Shown here in pieces: positions 54,680-63,094 of a stretch of 64,000 nt of DNA. The position numbers and the translations under genes are program-made. The stretch comes from Pseudomonas fluorescens (GTDB taxonomy: Bacteria > Pseudomonadota > Gammaproteobacteria > Pseudomonadales > Pseudomonadaceae). How positions within the stretch are numbered: the first letter of the stretch is position 1; every line of letters begins with the position of its first letter. The DNA is taken from NCBI RefSeq assembly GCF_001623525.1, contig NZ_CP015225.1, positions 682,001 to 746,000 of the forward strand, given 5' to 3'. The notes beneath the pieces are model-generated. The model searched no databases. It was not told the origin of the DNA and saw only the letters and a program-made list of their open reading frames with translations.

Positions 54680-55666
54680 ATGCGAACGGATTCGCCCCTC
54701 GCGGCGAAGCAGCGCGGCATGGCGCTGATCAGTGCCTTGCTGATTGCTGCCGTGGTGGCGGTCATTGCCGGTGGCATGCTGACCCGCCAGACCCTGTTCA
54801 CTCGCAGCCTGGAGGCCGAGCAGTTGCGTGTCCAGGGCTCGGCGCGGTTGCAGGGTGGCCTGCAACTGAGTCGCCAGTTGCTCTGGGATGCCAGGCAGCG
54901 CGATCCACTGACGCGCTTCGGCCAACCTTGGGCCAAACCTATCGTGATACCGGGTTCAGGCCAGATCGACACACCCTTCGAAGGCCAGTTGGAAGATGAG
55001 CAAGGCAAGTTCAACCTGCGCAACCTCGTCGCCAATGAGCGGGTGGACGAGGAACAAGTGCGCGCCTTCGAACGCCTGTGCCAGCAATTGGGCGTGGCCG
55101 CGATGGTCCGCACGCGTATCGTCGACAGGGTGGTCGAGGCCTATCCGCGCCTGTTGAGTCCGCAGCGGGTGGACCAGGCGCCAAAGGCCAATACCTTCAA
55201 CAGCGGTCGCGCAACCTCGCCGCAGGCCGACAACACGCCGCAGGCCCCGACGCGCCCGATGCTGCGCACCTTGCAAGACCTGCGCAGCGTCAAGGGTGTC
55301 AATGTGCGGTTGCTGGACACACTGGCGCCGTACGTGACGATCCTGCCCACCAACACCTGGCTCAATGGCAACACCGCCAGCGCCCCGGTGCTGGCCGCCT
55401 ACGTGCCGGGGCTGTCGCTGCAACGGGCCGAGGCTCTGGTCAGGGAGCGCGACGGCGGCCACTGGTTTATCAATCGCGGGGATTTCGTCAATCGCCTGCG
55501 CATGCCGGAGCTGGACACGGCCAGCGTCAAGGTCGGCATCACCAGTGATTGGTTCCGCCTGCGGGGCCAGGCACGCAGCGGTCAGCGGCGGGTCGAGCTG
55601 GAGGCGTTGCTGCAACGTACCGAGGACCGCTTGCCCCAGGTGATCTGGTCGAGGGTGGGGGTATGA
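54680..55666 (+). CDS. hxcX: Type II secretion pseudopilin, GspK type
   Basis: 328 residues from ATG 54680. The prepilin signal is A-A-K-Q-R-G/M-A-L-I-S-A-L-L with Ser rather than Glu at +5, the accepted GspK exception. R-N-L-V-A-N-E-R-V-D-E and L-Q-D-L-R-S-V-K-G-V-N are typical of its large tip domain. Overlaps hxcY as ATGA. Confidence 0.85.
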   Translation: MRTDSPLAAKQRGMALISALLIAAVVAVIAGGMLTRQTLFTRSLEAEQLRVQGSARLQGGLQLSRQLLWDARQRDPLTRFGQPWAKPIVIPGSGQIDTPFEGQLEDEQGKFNLRNLVANERVDEEQVRAFERLCQQLGVAAMVRTRIVDRVVEAYPRLLSPQRVDQAPKANTFNSGRATSPQADNTPQAPTRPMLRTLQDLRSVKGVNVRLLDTLAPYVTILPTNTWLNGNTASAPVLAAYVPGLSLQRAEALVRERDGGHWFINRGDFVNRLRMPELDTASVKVGITSDWFRLRGQARSGQRRVELEALLQRTEDRLPQVIWSRVGV

Positions 55667-56835
55667 CGCGCTTGCGCATCGCCCTGGCGCCGCTGGACAG
55701 CCTGGACCTCGACAGCCCGGTGGCGTTTGCCTGGCTGGATCGCCAAGGCCAGGTCCGTGAGCAAGGCCGCAGCAGCCTTCGGGCGCTGGGCCAGAGTGGT
55801 AAAAACCTTTCGGTGGAGTGTTTTCTTCACCCCCGCGACAGCGTGTTGACCCGCCTGGAGTTGCCGCTGTTACCAGCGGCCAGGATCACCGCAGCGGTGA
55901 CGTGCGCGGCCCAGGCCCTGATGCTCGGAGCCAGCGAACAGATGCAGGTGGCCCATGGCCCGCGTGGGGTCGATGGGCAGGTGCAGATCGCCTGGCTGGA
56001 CCGTGAATCCCTCGCCAATCTCGGGCGGCTTGTGCACCAGGCCGGCATGAAACTGCGTGGCCTCTACCCGGCGGCCTACGTCTTGCCGGTGCTGTCGGGG
56101 CCGGTGGCCTGTATCGAGGACGACCATCTGCTGGTGCGCCATGACCTGCAGCACGCCGTGGTGCAACCGTTGCAGCAAGAGGCGCTGGAGGAGTGGCTAC
56201 TGGAAACGGGGCCCGGGGTGCATTGGGTGGGCGAGGCGCCGCCGCAACCTTCGATCGAGGCCTTGGCCGAAACCCATCGCTGGATGGGCCCTGCGCCAGG
56301 CTGGGGGTTGCATGCCGGCCTTGCACGCAACGCCGTCGAGCGCGGTGGCTGGGGCCGGGCGGCGGCGATCTGCGCGACAGCACTGGCGGTGTGGGTGATT
56401 GGGCTGAACCTCTACGCCGCCCGTGAAGCGGCCCAGGGTCAACGGCTCAAGGCGCAGATGAGCCAGCGAGTGAAGCAGGCGTTTCCCGAGTTGCCGGTGA
56501 TTCTCAACCCGCTGCAACAGGCACGTCAGCAAATCGCTGCGCGCCAGGACGGTGCGGCGACCGACCCGGCCCAACGCTTTGCCAGCCTGGTGCAACAGGC
56601 GGGCAGTGCCATGCCGTTCATGAGCGGCAATGTCCAGGCGCTGGTGTTCGAGAACGGTGAGTTGCGCCTGAGTGTCGTGGCCGAGGCGCAGAAAACCGCC
56701 GCCGAAGAGGATTGGAAAATCCCCCTGGTCCAGGCCGGCATTGACGTCGCCGCCATCGATCAGGGTTGGACCCTGCGTGTGGCACCGGCCGGCCAGGGCA
56801 GCCCCGACGAAAACCCGGACGCCGATGATGAATAA
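55663..56835 (+). CDS. hxcY: Type II secretion inner-membrane protein, GspL type
   Basis: 390 residues. An actin-like cytoplasmic domain (D-S-P-V-A-F-A-W-L-D-R-Q-G, E-C-F-L-H-P-R-D-S-V) up to about 225, a TM helix about 240-255 (A-A-I-C-A-T-A-L-A-V-W-V-I-G-L) and a periplasmic C-domain. GspL binds the ATPase HxcR and GspM. Overlaps hxcX and hxcZ. Confidence 0.84.
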   Translation: MTRLRIALAPLDSLDLDSPVAFAWLDRQGQVREQGRSSLRALGQSGKNLSVECFLHPRDSVLTRLELPLLPAARITAAVTCAAQALMLGASEQMQVAHGPRGVDGQVQIAWLDRESLANLGRLVHQAGMKLRGLYPAAYVLPVLSGPVACIEDDHLLVRHDLQHAVVQPLQQEALEEWLLETGPGVHWVGEAPPQPSIEALAETHRWMGPAPGWGLHAGLARNAVERGGWGRAAAICATALAVWVIGLNLYAAREAAQGQRLKAQMSQRVKQAFPELPVILNPLQQARQQIAARQDGAATDPAQRFASLVQQAGSAMPFMSGNVQALVFENGELRLSVVAEAQKTAAEEDWKIPLVQAGIDVAAIDQGWTLRVAPAGQGSPDENPDADDE

Positions 56836-57400
56836 GCATTCTCTGGCATTGATGTGGGGGCGCTGGGCAACCTATCGCACGCGTTTGCGCACGTTCTGGC
56901 AGGGGCTGGCGGTGCGTGAGCAAGCCGCCGTGGCCCTGGCTGCGCTGGTGTTGGGCGGCTGTCTGGTCTGGCTCGCACTGATCCAGCCGCCGCTCAAGAC
57001 TATCGCCTATTGGCAAGCCGAAACCCCGAAGCTGCGTTCACAGACCGAAGCCCTCGAAGTGCTGTTGCGCGACGTCGCAGGGCCCGCACCCGAGCAACCT
57101 CTTGATACCGCCTTGCGCCAGAGCCTGGACGCCAGTGGCTTGAGCCAGCATTACCTATTGCAAGCGCCAGGCGCCGAGCGCCCCAACACCTGGCAGCTCA
57201 CGTTCGACCAGGCCCCAGCGGAGGCGGTGATCAGCTGGTTGCTGGGCAACCCACGGCAATTCTCCCTGGAAGTGATCGAGGCCCGTTTGCAGCGCACCGC
57301 CCTTGCCAATCCCGACAACCACGACACCGACAATTCCGCCGGCACACTGTCCGGAACCGTTCGCATGGATCAGGCGCAAGGCGCTAAGGAAGCTTCATGA
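56825..57400 (+). CDS. hxcZ: Type II secretion inner-membrane protein, GspM type
   Basis: 191 residues; starts at ATG 56825 or 56828, both inside the end of hxcY. TM helix about 36-53 (A-A-V-A-L-A-A-L-V-L-G-G-C-L-V-W-L-A-L) then a ferredoxin-like periplasmic domain. It overlaps hxcQ as ATGA. Confidence 0.83.
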   Translation: MMNKHSLALMWGRWATYRTRLRTFWQGLAVREQAAVALAALVLGGCLVWLALIQPPLKTIAYWQAETPKLRSQTEALEVLLRDVAGPAPEQPLDTALRQSLDASGLSQHYLLQAPGAERPNTWQLTFDQAPAEAVISWLLGNPRQFSLEVIEARLQRTALANPDNHDTDNSAGTLSGTVRMDQAQGAKEAS

Positions 57401-59760
57401 AAGGGGCCCGATACCCACGTCATTGGCGCAAGGCTGCACCGCTGTTGTTGCTCGCGTTAAGTGCGTGCAACAGCACGCCACCCGCGTCGCAGCCACCGTT
57501 GCTGGTGGACAGCGAGTTGGGCATTCCGTTGGGGAGTACCCAGCGCAGTGGTGATGCAGTGCTCGATCGTCAGCGGGCCCAGGACCTGCGTGAACATAAG
57601 CCCGCGGTGCGGCATCAGGTCGACCTCACCACCCGTGCTCGCGAGCCGCGCAGCAATGCGCCGGCGCGTACGCCCTTGGGCGATCAACCGGTGACGCTGA
57701 ATTTCGTCGAGGCGGACATCCAGGCGGTGGTGCGGGCCTTGTCCCGCTCCACCGGCCAACAGTTTCTGGTGGACCCGCGGGTCAAGGGCAACCTGACGCT
57801 GGTGTCCGAAGGCCAGGTCCCGGCCCACCAAGCCTACGACATGCTGCTGGCCGCGCTGCGCATGCAAGGCTTCAGCGTGGTCGACGTCGGTGGCGTAGCC
57901 CAGGTGGTGCCGGAGGCCGATGCCAAACTGCTGGGTGGGCCGATCTACAGTGCCGACAAACCGGCCGGCAACGGCATGCTCACCCGCACCTTCCGCCTGC
58001 AATATGAGAACGCGGTGAATCTGATCCCGGTGCTGCGCCCGATCGTGTCGCCGAACAACCCGATCAATGCCTACCCGGGCAACAACACCATTGTCGTCAC
58101 CGATTACGCCGAGAACCTGTCGCGGGTGGCGCAACTCATCGAAGGCATCGACACCCCGAGTGCCATCGACACCGATGTGGTGCCGATCCACAACGGCATC
58201 GCCGTCGACATCGCGCAAATGGTCTCTGACCTGCTGGAAACCCAGGGCGGCGACCAGACCCAGAAGATCAACGTGATCGGCGACCCGCGCTCCAATTCCA
58301 TCATCATCCGCGCCGGCAGCCCCGAGCGCACGGAGCTGGCGCGCAACCTGATCTACAAGCTCGATAACGCCCAGAACAACCCGAGCAACCTGCATGTGGT
58401 GTACCTGCGCAATGCCCAGGCCGGCAAACTGGCCCAGGCCCTGCGCGGCTTGCTCACCGGGGAGAGCGAAGGCGAGAGCAGCGACAACTCGCGCTCGGTG
58501 CTCAGTGGCATGGGCGCCAGTACCAACGGACAGAGTGGGCAGGGCAGCAGTGGCGATGGCACCAGCGGCACCACCAGCGGCAATGCTTCGACCAGCGGCA
58601 ACGGCTACGGCCAAGGCAGCAACGGCACGACTCCTGCTTCGACGAAAAACGAACAGAACACCGCTTTCAGCGCCGGCGGCGTGACCATCCAGGCCGACGC
58701 CACCACCAACACCTTGCTGATCTCCGCGCCGGACCCGCTGTACCGCAACCTGCGGGAAGTCATTGACCTGTTGGACCAGCGGCGCGCCCAAGTGGTGATC
58801 GAGAGCCTGATCGTCGAGGTCGGCGAGGACGACGCCAGCGAATTCGGCGTGCAATGGCAGACCGGCAACCTCGGTGGCAGCGGGGTGATCGGCGGGGTCA
58901 ACCTCGGCGGCACCGCGCTCAACCTCAACGGCAAGACCAGCATCGATGTCTTGCCCCAGGGCCTGAACCTGGGGGTGGTGAACGGCACGGTGGACATTCC
59001 GGGTATCGGCAAGATTCTCGATCTCAAGGTCCTGGCCCGGGCCTTGAAGAGCAAGGGTGGCACCAATGTGCTGTCGACGCCGAACCTGCTGACCCTGGAC
59101 AACGAAGCGGCGAGCATTTTCGTCGGCCAGACCATTCCCTTCGTCAGCGGCAGCTATGTCACCGGCGGCGGCGGTACCAGCAACAACCCGTTCCAGACCG
59201 TGACCCGCGAGGAGGTGGGTTTGAAGCTCAATGTCCGGCCGCAGATTTCCGAAGGCGGGACGGTCAAGCTCGACATCTATCAGGAAGTCAGCAGCGTCGA
59301 CAATCGTGCTTCGAGCACCACCGGCATCGTCACCAACAAGCGCGCCATCGACACCAGCATCCTGCTGGACGATGGGCAGATCATGGTCCTCGGCGGGTTG
59401 CTGCAGGATGGCTACAGCCAGAGCAATGACGCGGTACCGTGGTTGTCGACCATTCCGGGGATCGGCGCGCTGTTTCGCAACGAACGGCGGCAGATCACCA
59501 AGACCAATCTGATGGTGTTCCTGCGGCCCTACATTATCCGCGACACGGCGGCGGGACGCGGCATTACCCTCAACCGCTACGACTTCATGCGTCGCGCCCA
59601 AGGCCTGCTGCAACCAGACCGTAGCTGGGCAATGCCGGACATGCAGGCCCCGCAGTTGCCGGCCTCGGCGAGGGCGATCCCGGGGACGGCGCCTGCCGGG
59701 GTGCAGATGCCCAGGGCGGTGATCAAGGCGGTGCCTGTGATGGAGCCGATTGGACAATGA
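57397..59760 (+). CDS. hxcQ: Type II secretion secretin, lipidated GspD type
   Basis: 787 residues. Signal peptide with lipobox A-L-S-A-C (Cys24), as in P. aeruginosa HxcQ, which pilots itself without a GspS. N0 (V-T-L-N-F-V-E-A-D-I-Q-A-V-V-R-A-L-S) then N1-N3; a Ser/Gly/Thr-rich linker about 360-420 in N3; secretin barrel from about 450 with V-G-L-K-L-N-V-R-P-Q-I and V-P-W-L-S-T-I-P-G-I-G-A-L-F. Forms the outer-membrane channel. Confidence 0.92.
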   Translation: MKGARYPRHWRKAAPLLLLALSACNSTPPASQPPLLVDSELGIPLGSTQRSGDAVLDRQRAQDLREHKPAVRHQVDLTTRAREPRSNAPARTPLGDQPVTLNFVEADIQAVVRALSRSTGQQFLVDPRVKGNLTLVSEGQVPAHQAYDMLLAALRMQGFSVVDVGGVAQVVPEADAKLLGGPIYSADKPAGNGMLTRTFRLQYENAVNLIPVLRPIVSPNNPINAYPGNNTIVVTDYAENLSRVAQLIEGIDTPSAIDTDVVPIHNGIAVDIAQMVSDLLETQGGDQTQKINVIGDPRSNSIIIRAGSPERTELARNLIYKLDNAQNNPSNLHVVYLRNAQAGKLAQALRGLLTGESEGESSDNSRSVLSGMGASTNGQSGQGSSGDGTSGTTSGNASTSGNGYGQGSNGTTPASTKNEQNTAFSAGGVTIQADATTNTLLISAPDPLYRNLREVIDLLDQRRAQVVIESLIVEVGEDDASEFGVQWQTGNLGGSGVIGGVNLGGTALNLNGKTSIDVLPQGLNLGVVNGTVDIPGIGKILDLKVLARALKSKGGTNVLSTPNLLTLDNEAASIFVGQTIPFVSGSYVTGGGGTSNNPFQTVTREEVGLKLNVRPQISEGGTVKLDIYQEVSSVDNRASSTTGIVTNKRAIDTSILLDDGQIMVLGGLLQDGYSQSNDAVPWLSTIPGIGALFRNERRQITKTNLMVFLRPYIIRDTAAGRGITLNRYDFMRRAQGLLQPDRSWAMPDMQAPQLPASARAIPGTAPAGVQMPRAVIKAVPVMEPIGQ

Positions 59761-59765
59761 ATTCC

Positions 59766-59896
59766 GTGGCGAGGGAGCTTGCTCCCGCTGGGTTGCGAAG
59801 CGACCCCAAAAAGATTGCATGCTATTTGCCTGGCACACCGAGGTGCCTGGTTTTGGGGCTGCTGCGCAGCCCAGCGGGAGCAAGCTCCCTCGCCAC
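59766..59896. repeat. REPIN 13 (GGGAGC-stem type)
   Basis: Fills most of the 172-bp gap between hxcQ and hxcR. Inner hairpins GGGTTGCGAAGCGACCC and GGGCTGCTGCGCAGCCC. Confidence 0.88.
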
Positions 59897-59932
59897 AGTG
59901 GTGGGTGGGTCAGTCGTAGAGGAAGTGTGCCC

Positions 59933-61351
59933 ATGAACACCCTCCCATACGCCTGGGCCAAGGCCCAGCGCCTGGTACTGCGTCAGTCCGCAGAGGGGGC
60001 GGTGCTGATGGTGTGCCCGTCCACGCCGGGTTGGTCCATCAGTGAAGTGCGCCGTCAGTTCGGCCTAGTGCGGCTGGAGCGGGTGCGCGACGAGGAACTC
60101 GATGGGCTGCTCAACAGTGCTTATGCCGACACTGGCAGTGCTGCCGCCGTCGTGGGCGCGGCGGAAAACGAAGTGGACCTCGACCGGTTGATGCAGGACA
60201 TCCCCGAGATCACCGACCTGCTGGACACCCAGGACGGCGCGCCGGTGATCCGCATGATCAACGCCTTGCTGACCCAGGCCGCACGAGACGAGGCCAGCGA
60301 CATCCACATCGAACCCTACGAGAGCCATTCGGTGGTGCGCTACCGCGTCGACGGCACCCTGCGCGACGTGGTTTCGCCGCGAAAGGCCCTGCACGGCGCG
60401 TTGGTGTCGCGGATCAAGATCATGGCCCAGCTCGACATCGCCGAAAAACGCCTGCCCCAGGACGGACGCATCGCCCTGCGCGTGGCTGGGCGACCGATCG
60501 ATATCCGCGTCTCGACGGTGCCCACCGGCCACGGCGAACGGGTGGTGATGCGGTTGCTGGACAAGCAGGCCGGACGCCTGCAACTGGAAACGTTAGGCAT
60601 GGACCCGGACGTGCTGGGCAAGCTCGATCACCTGATCCGTCAGCCCCACGGCATCGTCCTGGTCACCGGTCCCACCGGTAGCGGCAAGACCACCAGCCTG
60701 TATGCCTCCCTGGCCCGGCTGGACGCCAGCGTCCACAACATCCTCACGGTGGAAGACCCGGTGGAATACGATCTGCCGGGCATCAGCCAGATCCAGGTCA
60801 ACGCCAAGATCGACATGACCTTCGCCCTGGCGTTGCGGGCGATCCTGCGCCAGGACCCGGACATCATCATGATCGGCGAAATCCGCGACCTGGAAACCGC
60901 GCAAATCGCCGTGCAGGCCTCCCTCACCGGTCACCTGGTGTTGGCGACGCTGCACACCAACGACGCGGTGTCGGCCATCAACCGCTTGATCGACATGGGC
61001 GTCGAGCCGTTCCTGCTGGCCTCGTCGATGCTCGGCGTGCTGGCCCAGCGACTGGTGCGCAGGCTCTGCCCGCAGTGCAAGCAACCGGATCCGGCCACGC
61101 CCGGCACCTGGCGCCCGGTGGGTTGCCCGAGCTGCAACCAGACCGGCTACAGCGGGCGCACCGGGATCCATGAACTGTTCTGCATTGACGATGACATCCG
61201 CACGCTGATCCACCAGGGGGCAGGGGAGCAGGCACTGCGCGCCGCTGCCCGTCGAGCCGGGATGTTCAGCATGCGCGAGGATGGCGAGCGCTGGGTGCGC
61301 AGTGGCACCACGGCCCCTGAAGAAATCCTGCGCGTGACACGGGACGCCTGA
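59933..61351 (+). CDS. hxcR: Type II secretion ATPase, GspE type
   Basis: 472 residues from ATG 59933, AGAGGA upstream; further upstream in-frame codons run into the REPIN and are rejected. N1/N2 domains, Walker A G-P-T-G-S-G-K-T (about 246-253), Walker B I-I-M-I-G-E-I-R-D-L-E-T-A, His box L-A-T-L-H-T-N-D-A, and the zinc tetracysteine C-P-Q-C/C-P-S-C near residues 379-402. Drives pseudopilus assembly. Ends in a TGATG overlap with hxcS. Confidence 0.92.
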   Translation: MNTLPYAWAKAQRLVLRQSAEGAVLMVCPSTPGWSISEVRRQFGLVRLERVRDEELDGLLNSAYADTGSAAAVVGAAENEVDLDRLMQDIPEITDLLDTQDGAPVIRMINALLTQAARDEASDIHIEPYESHSVVRYRVDGTLRDVVSPRKALHGALVSRIKIMAQLDIAEKRLPQDGRIALRVAGRPIDIRVSTVPTGHGERVVMRLLDKQAGRLQLETLGMDPDVLGKLDHLIRQPHGIVLVTGPTGSGKTTSLYASLARLDASVHNILTVEDPVEYDLPGISQIQVNAKIDMTFALALRAILRQDPDIIMIGEIRDLETAQIAVQASLTGHLVLATLHTNDAVSAINRLIDMGVEPFLLASSMLGVLAQRLVRRLCPQCKQPDPATPGTWRPVGCPSCNQTGYSGRTGIHELFCIDDDIRTLIHQGAGEQALRAAARRAGMFSMREDGERWVRSGTTAPEEILRVTRDA

Positions 61352-62562
61352 TGAATCGCTACCGTTTCGAGGCCGCCGACGCCCAGGGCAAGATCGAATC
61401 CGGACATTTGGAAGCCGACAGCCAGGGGGCAGCCTTCAACCTGTTGCGCAGCCGTGGGCTGACGGCATTGCAGGTGCAGGTCGAGCGCAACACGACACCG
61501 GCCAATGGCGGTGGCTTGTTCAGCGCCAAGCTCTCGGACAACGATCTGGCCTGGGCCACCCGCCAACTGGCGAGCCTGCTGGGTGCGAGCCTGCCGTTGG
61601 AAGCGGCGTTGAGCGCTACGGTGGAGCAGGCCGAGCGCAAGCACATCGCCCAGACCCTGAGCGCGGTGCGCGCCGATGTGCGCAGCGGCATGCGCCTGGC
61701 CGAAGCCCTGGCGGCGCGGCCCCGGGACTTTCCGGAAATTTATCGAGCATTGATTGCCGCCGGCGAAGAGTCCGGCGACCTGGCCCAGGTGATGGAGCGG
61801 TTGGCGGACTACATCGAGGAGCGCAACAACCTGCGGGGCAAGATTCTTACGGCGTTCATCTACCCCGGGGTGGTGGGGTTGGTGTCGATCGCCATTGTGA
61901 TTTTCCTCCTCAGCTATGTGGTGCCGCAGGTGGTCAGCGCGTTCTCCCAGGCCCGGCAAGACCTGCCCGCGCTGACCGTGGCGATGCTCACTGCCAGTGA
62001 TTTCATTCGTGCCTGGGGCTGGTTGTGTTTTGGCGTGCTGGCCGGTGGCTTCTGGAGTTGGCGTATGTACTTGCGCAAACCGGCGGCGCGGTTGAGTTGG
62101 CACGCGCGGGTGTTGCGCCTGCCGCTGATCGGGCGTTTTGTACTGGGCCTCAACACCGCGCGGTTTGCCTCGACCCTGGCAATTCTCGGCGGAGCCGGGG
62201 TGCCGTTGCTGCGAGCCCTCGAGGCCGCACGCCAGACGCTGTCCAACGACCGTCTGAGCCAGAGCGTCAGCGAGGCCACGGCCAAGGTTCGCGAAGGCGT
62301 CAACCTGGCGGCGGCGCTGCGGGTGGAAAAAGTCTTCCCGCCGGTGCTGATCCACCTGATCGCCAGCGGCGAGAAAACCGGCTGCCTGCCACCGATGCTC
62401 GAACGCGCCGCACAAACCCTGTCCCGCGACATCGAACGCCGGGCCATGGGCATGACCGCGCTGCTGGAGCCGCTGATGATCGTGGTCATGGGCGGGGTGG
62501 TGCTGGTGATCGTCATGGCGGTGTTGCTGCCGATTATCGAGATCAATCAGTTGGTTCAGTAA
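61351..62562 (+). CDS. hxcS: Type II secretion inner-membrane platform protein, GspF type
   Basis: 403 residues with two GspF domains and three TM helices (about 170-195, 218-238, 372-395). L-A-S-L-L-G-A-S-L-P-L-E-A-A-L and its second-half counterpart L-A-I-L-G-G-A-G-V-P-L-L-R-A-L are visible. Interacts with HxcR and HxcY. Last hxc gene. Confidence 0.91.
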   Translation: MNRYRFEAADAQGKIESGHLEADSQGAAFNLLRSRGLTALQVQVERNTTPANGGGLFSAKLSDNDLAWATRQLASLLGASLPLEAALSATVEQAERKHIAQTLSAVRADVRSGMRLAEALAARPRDFPEIYRALIAAGEESGDLAQVMERLADYIEERNNLRGKILTAFIYPGVVGLVSIAIVIFLLSYVVPQVVSAFSQARQDLPALTVAMLTASDFIRAWGWLCFGVLAGGFWSWRMYLRKPAARLSWHARVLRLPLIGRFVLGLNTARFASTLAILGGAGVPLLRALEAARQTLSNDRLSQSVSEATAKVREGVNLAAALRVEKVFPPVLIHLIASGEKTGCLPPMLERAAQTLSRDIERRAMGMTALLEPLMIVVMGGVVLVIVMAVLLPIIEINQLVQ

Positions 62563-62593
62563 GCACACGCAACCCGTGGCGAACATTGATCTT

Positions 62594-62724
62594 GTGGCGA
62601 GGGGATTTATCCCCGCTGGGCTGCGCAGCAGCCCCAAGACAACCTACTCAATTTGTCTGACACATCGAGACGACAGCAGGAGGGGGCTGCTGCGCAGCCC
62701 AACGGGGATAAATCCCCTCGCCAC
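62594..62724. repeat. REPIN 14 (GGGGAT-stem type)
   Basis: Both outer REPs carry GGGGATTTATCCCC; inner hairpins GGGCTGCGCAGCAGCCC and GGGCTGCTGCGCAGCCC. Starts 31 bp past hxcS. Confidence 0.88.
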
Positions 62725-62916
62725 AAAAGCGGCGACCGGTCAGAAATTTTTTCGGCACTGCGGACATCTCCCGAGCCTTGACCGCACCAAACTCGGGTTC
62801 CTCGTTCTGTCATGTTTACTTGCCCGGCAACTACCCACCGTCATCTCCATCGCGCCCCCACATCGGACAACCGCAAAACTTGCTTGAAACCCCAATCCAG
62901 AGCCCTCGAACACCCG

Positions 62917-62962
62917 AGGAAAAAACTCGAAAAACAGCCCCCAGCTCCCGAGGTTTTTTCCT
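62917..62962 (+). terminator. Imperfect A/T-rich hairpin upstream of the DING gene
   Basis: AGGAAAAAACTCG and CGAGGTTTTTTCCT pair over 13 bp with one bulged G. On the plus strand the stem ends in T6, so it could act as a weak terminator of read-through from hxcS. Confidence 0.4.
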
Positions 62963-63094
62963 TTATCTGTCACCGGAAACTGCGAATTTCTAACCCATGG
63001 CCTCACCCCATCGCCACCGGCACAGGACCGAGCGCCATGACGGCAAGCACGCGTCACCCAACCTTCGTACGAACACGATGAAAGGAGATTCTTC

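Larger units (their letters stand above)
62563..63094. promoter_or_regulatory. Region between hxcS and the DING gene
   Basis: 532 bp without a credible gene. A REPIN (62594-62724) is followed by the DING promoter region. CTGTCAT at 62807-62813 and CTGTCAC at 62967-62973 are each perfect or near-perfect PhoB half-sites but lack a clear second half. An imperfect inverted repeat (AGGAAAAAACTCG at 62917 with CGAGGTTTTTTCCT at 62949) lies between. Confidence 0.55.

Noticed and set aside
57457..59961. 834-codon open frame antisense to hxcQ
   Set aside because: The sense strand encodes an unmistakable secretin; the antisense product is low-complexity and runs into a REPIN.
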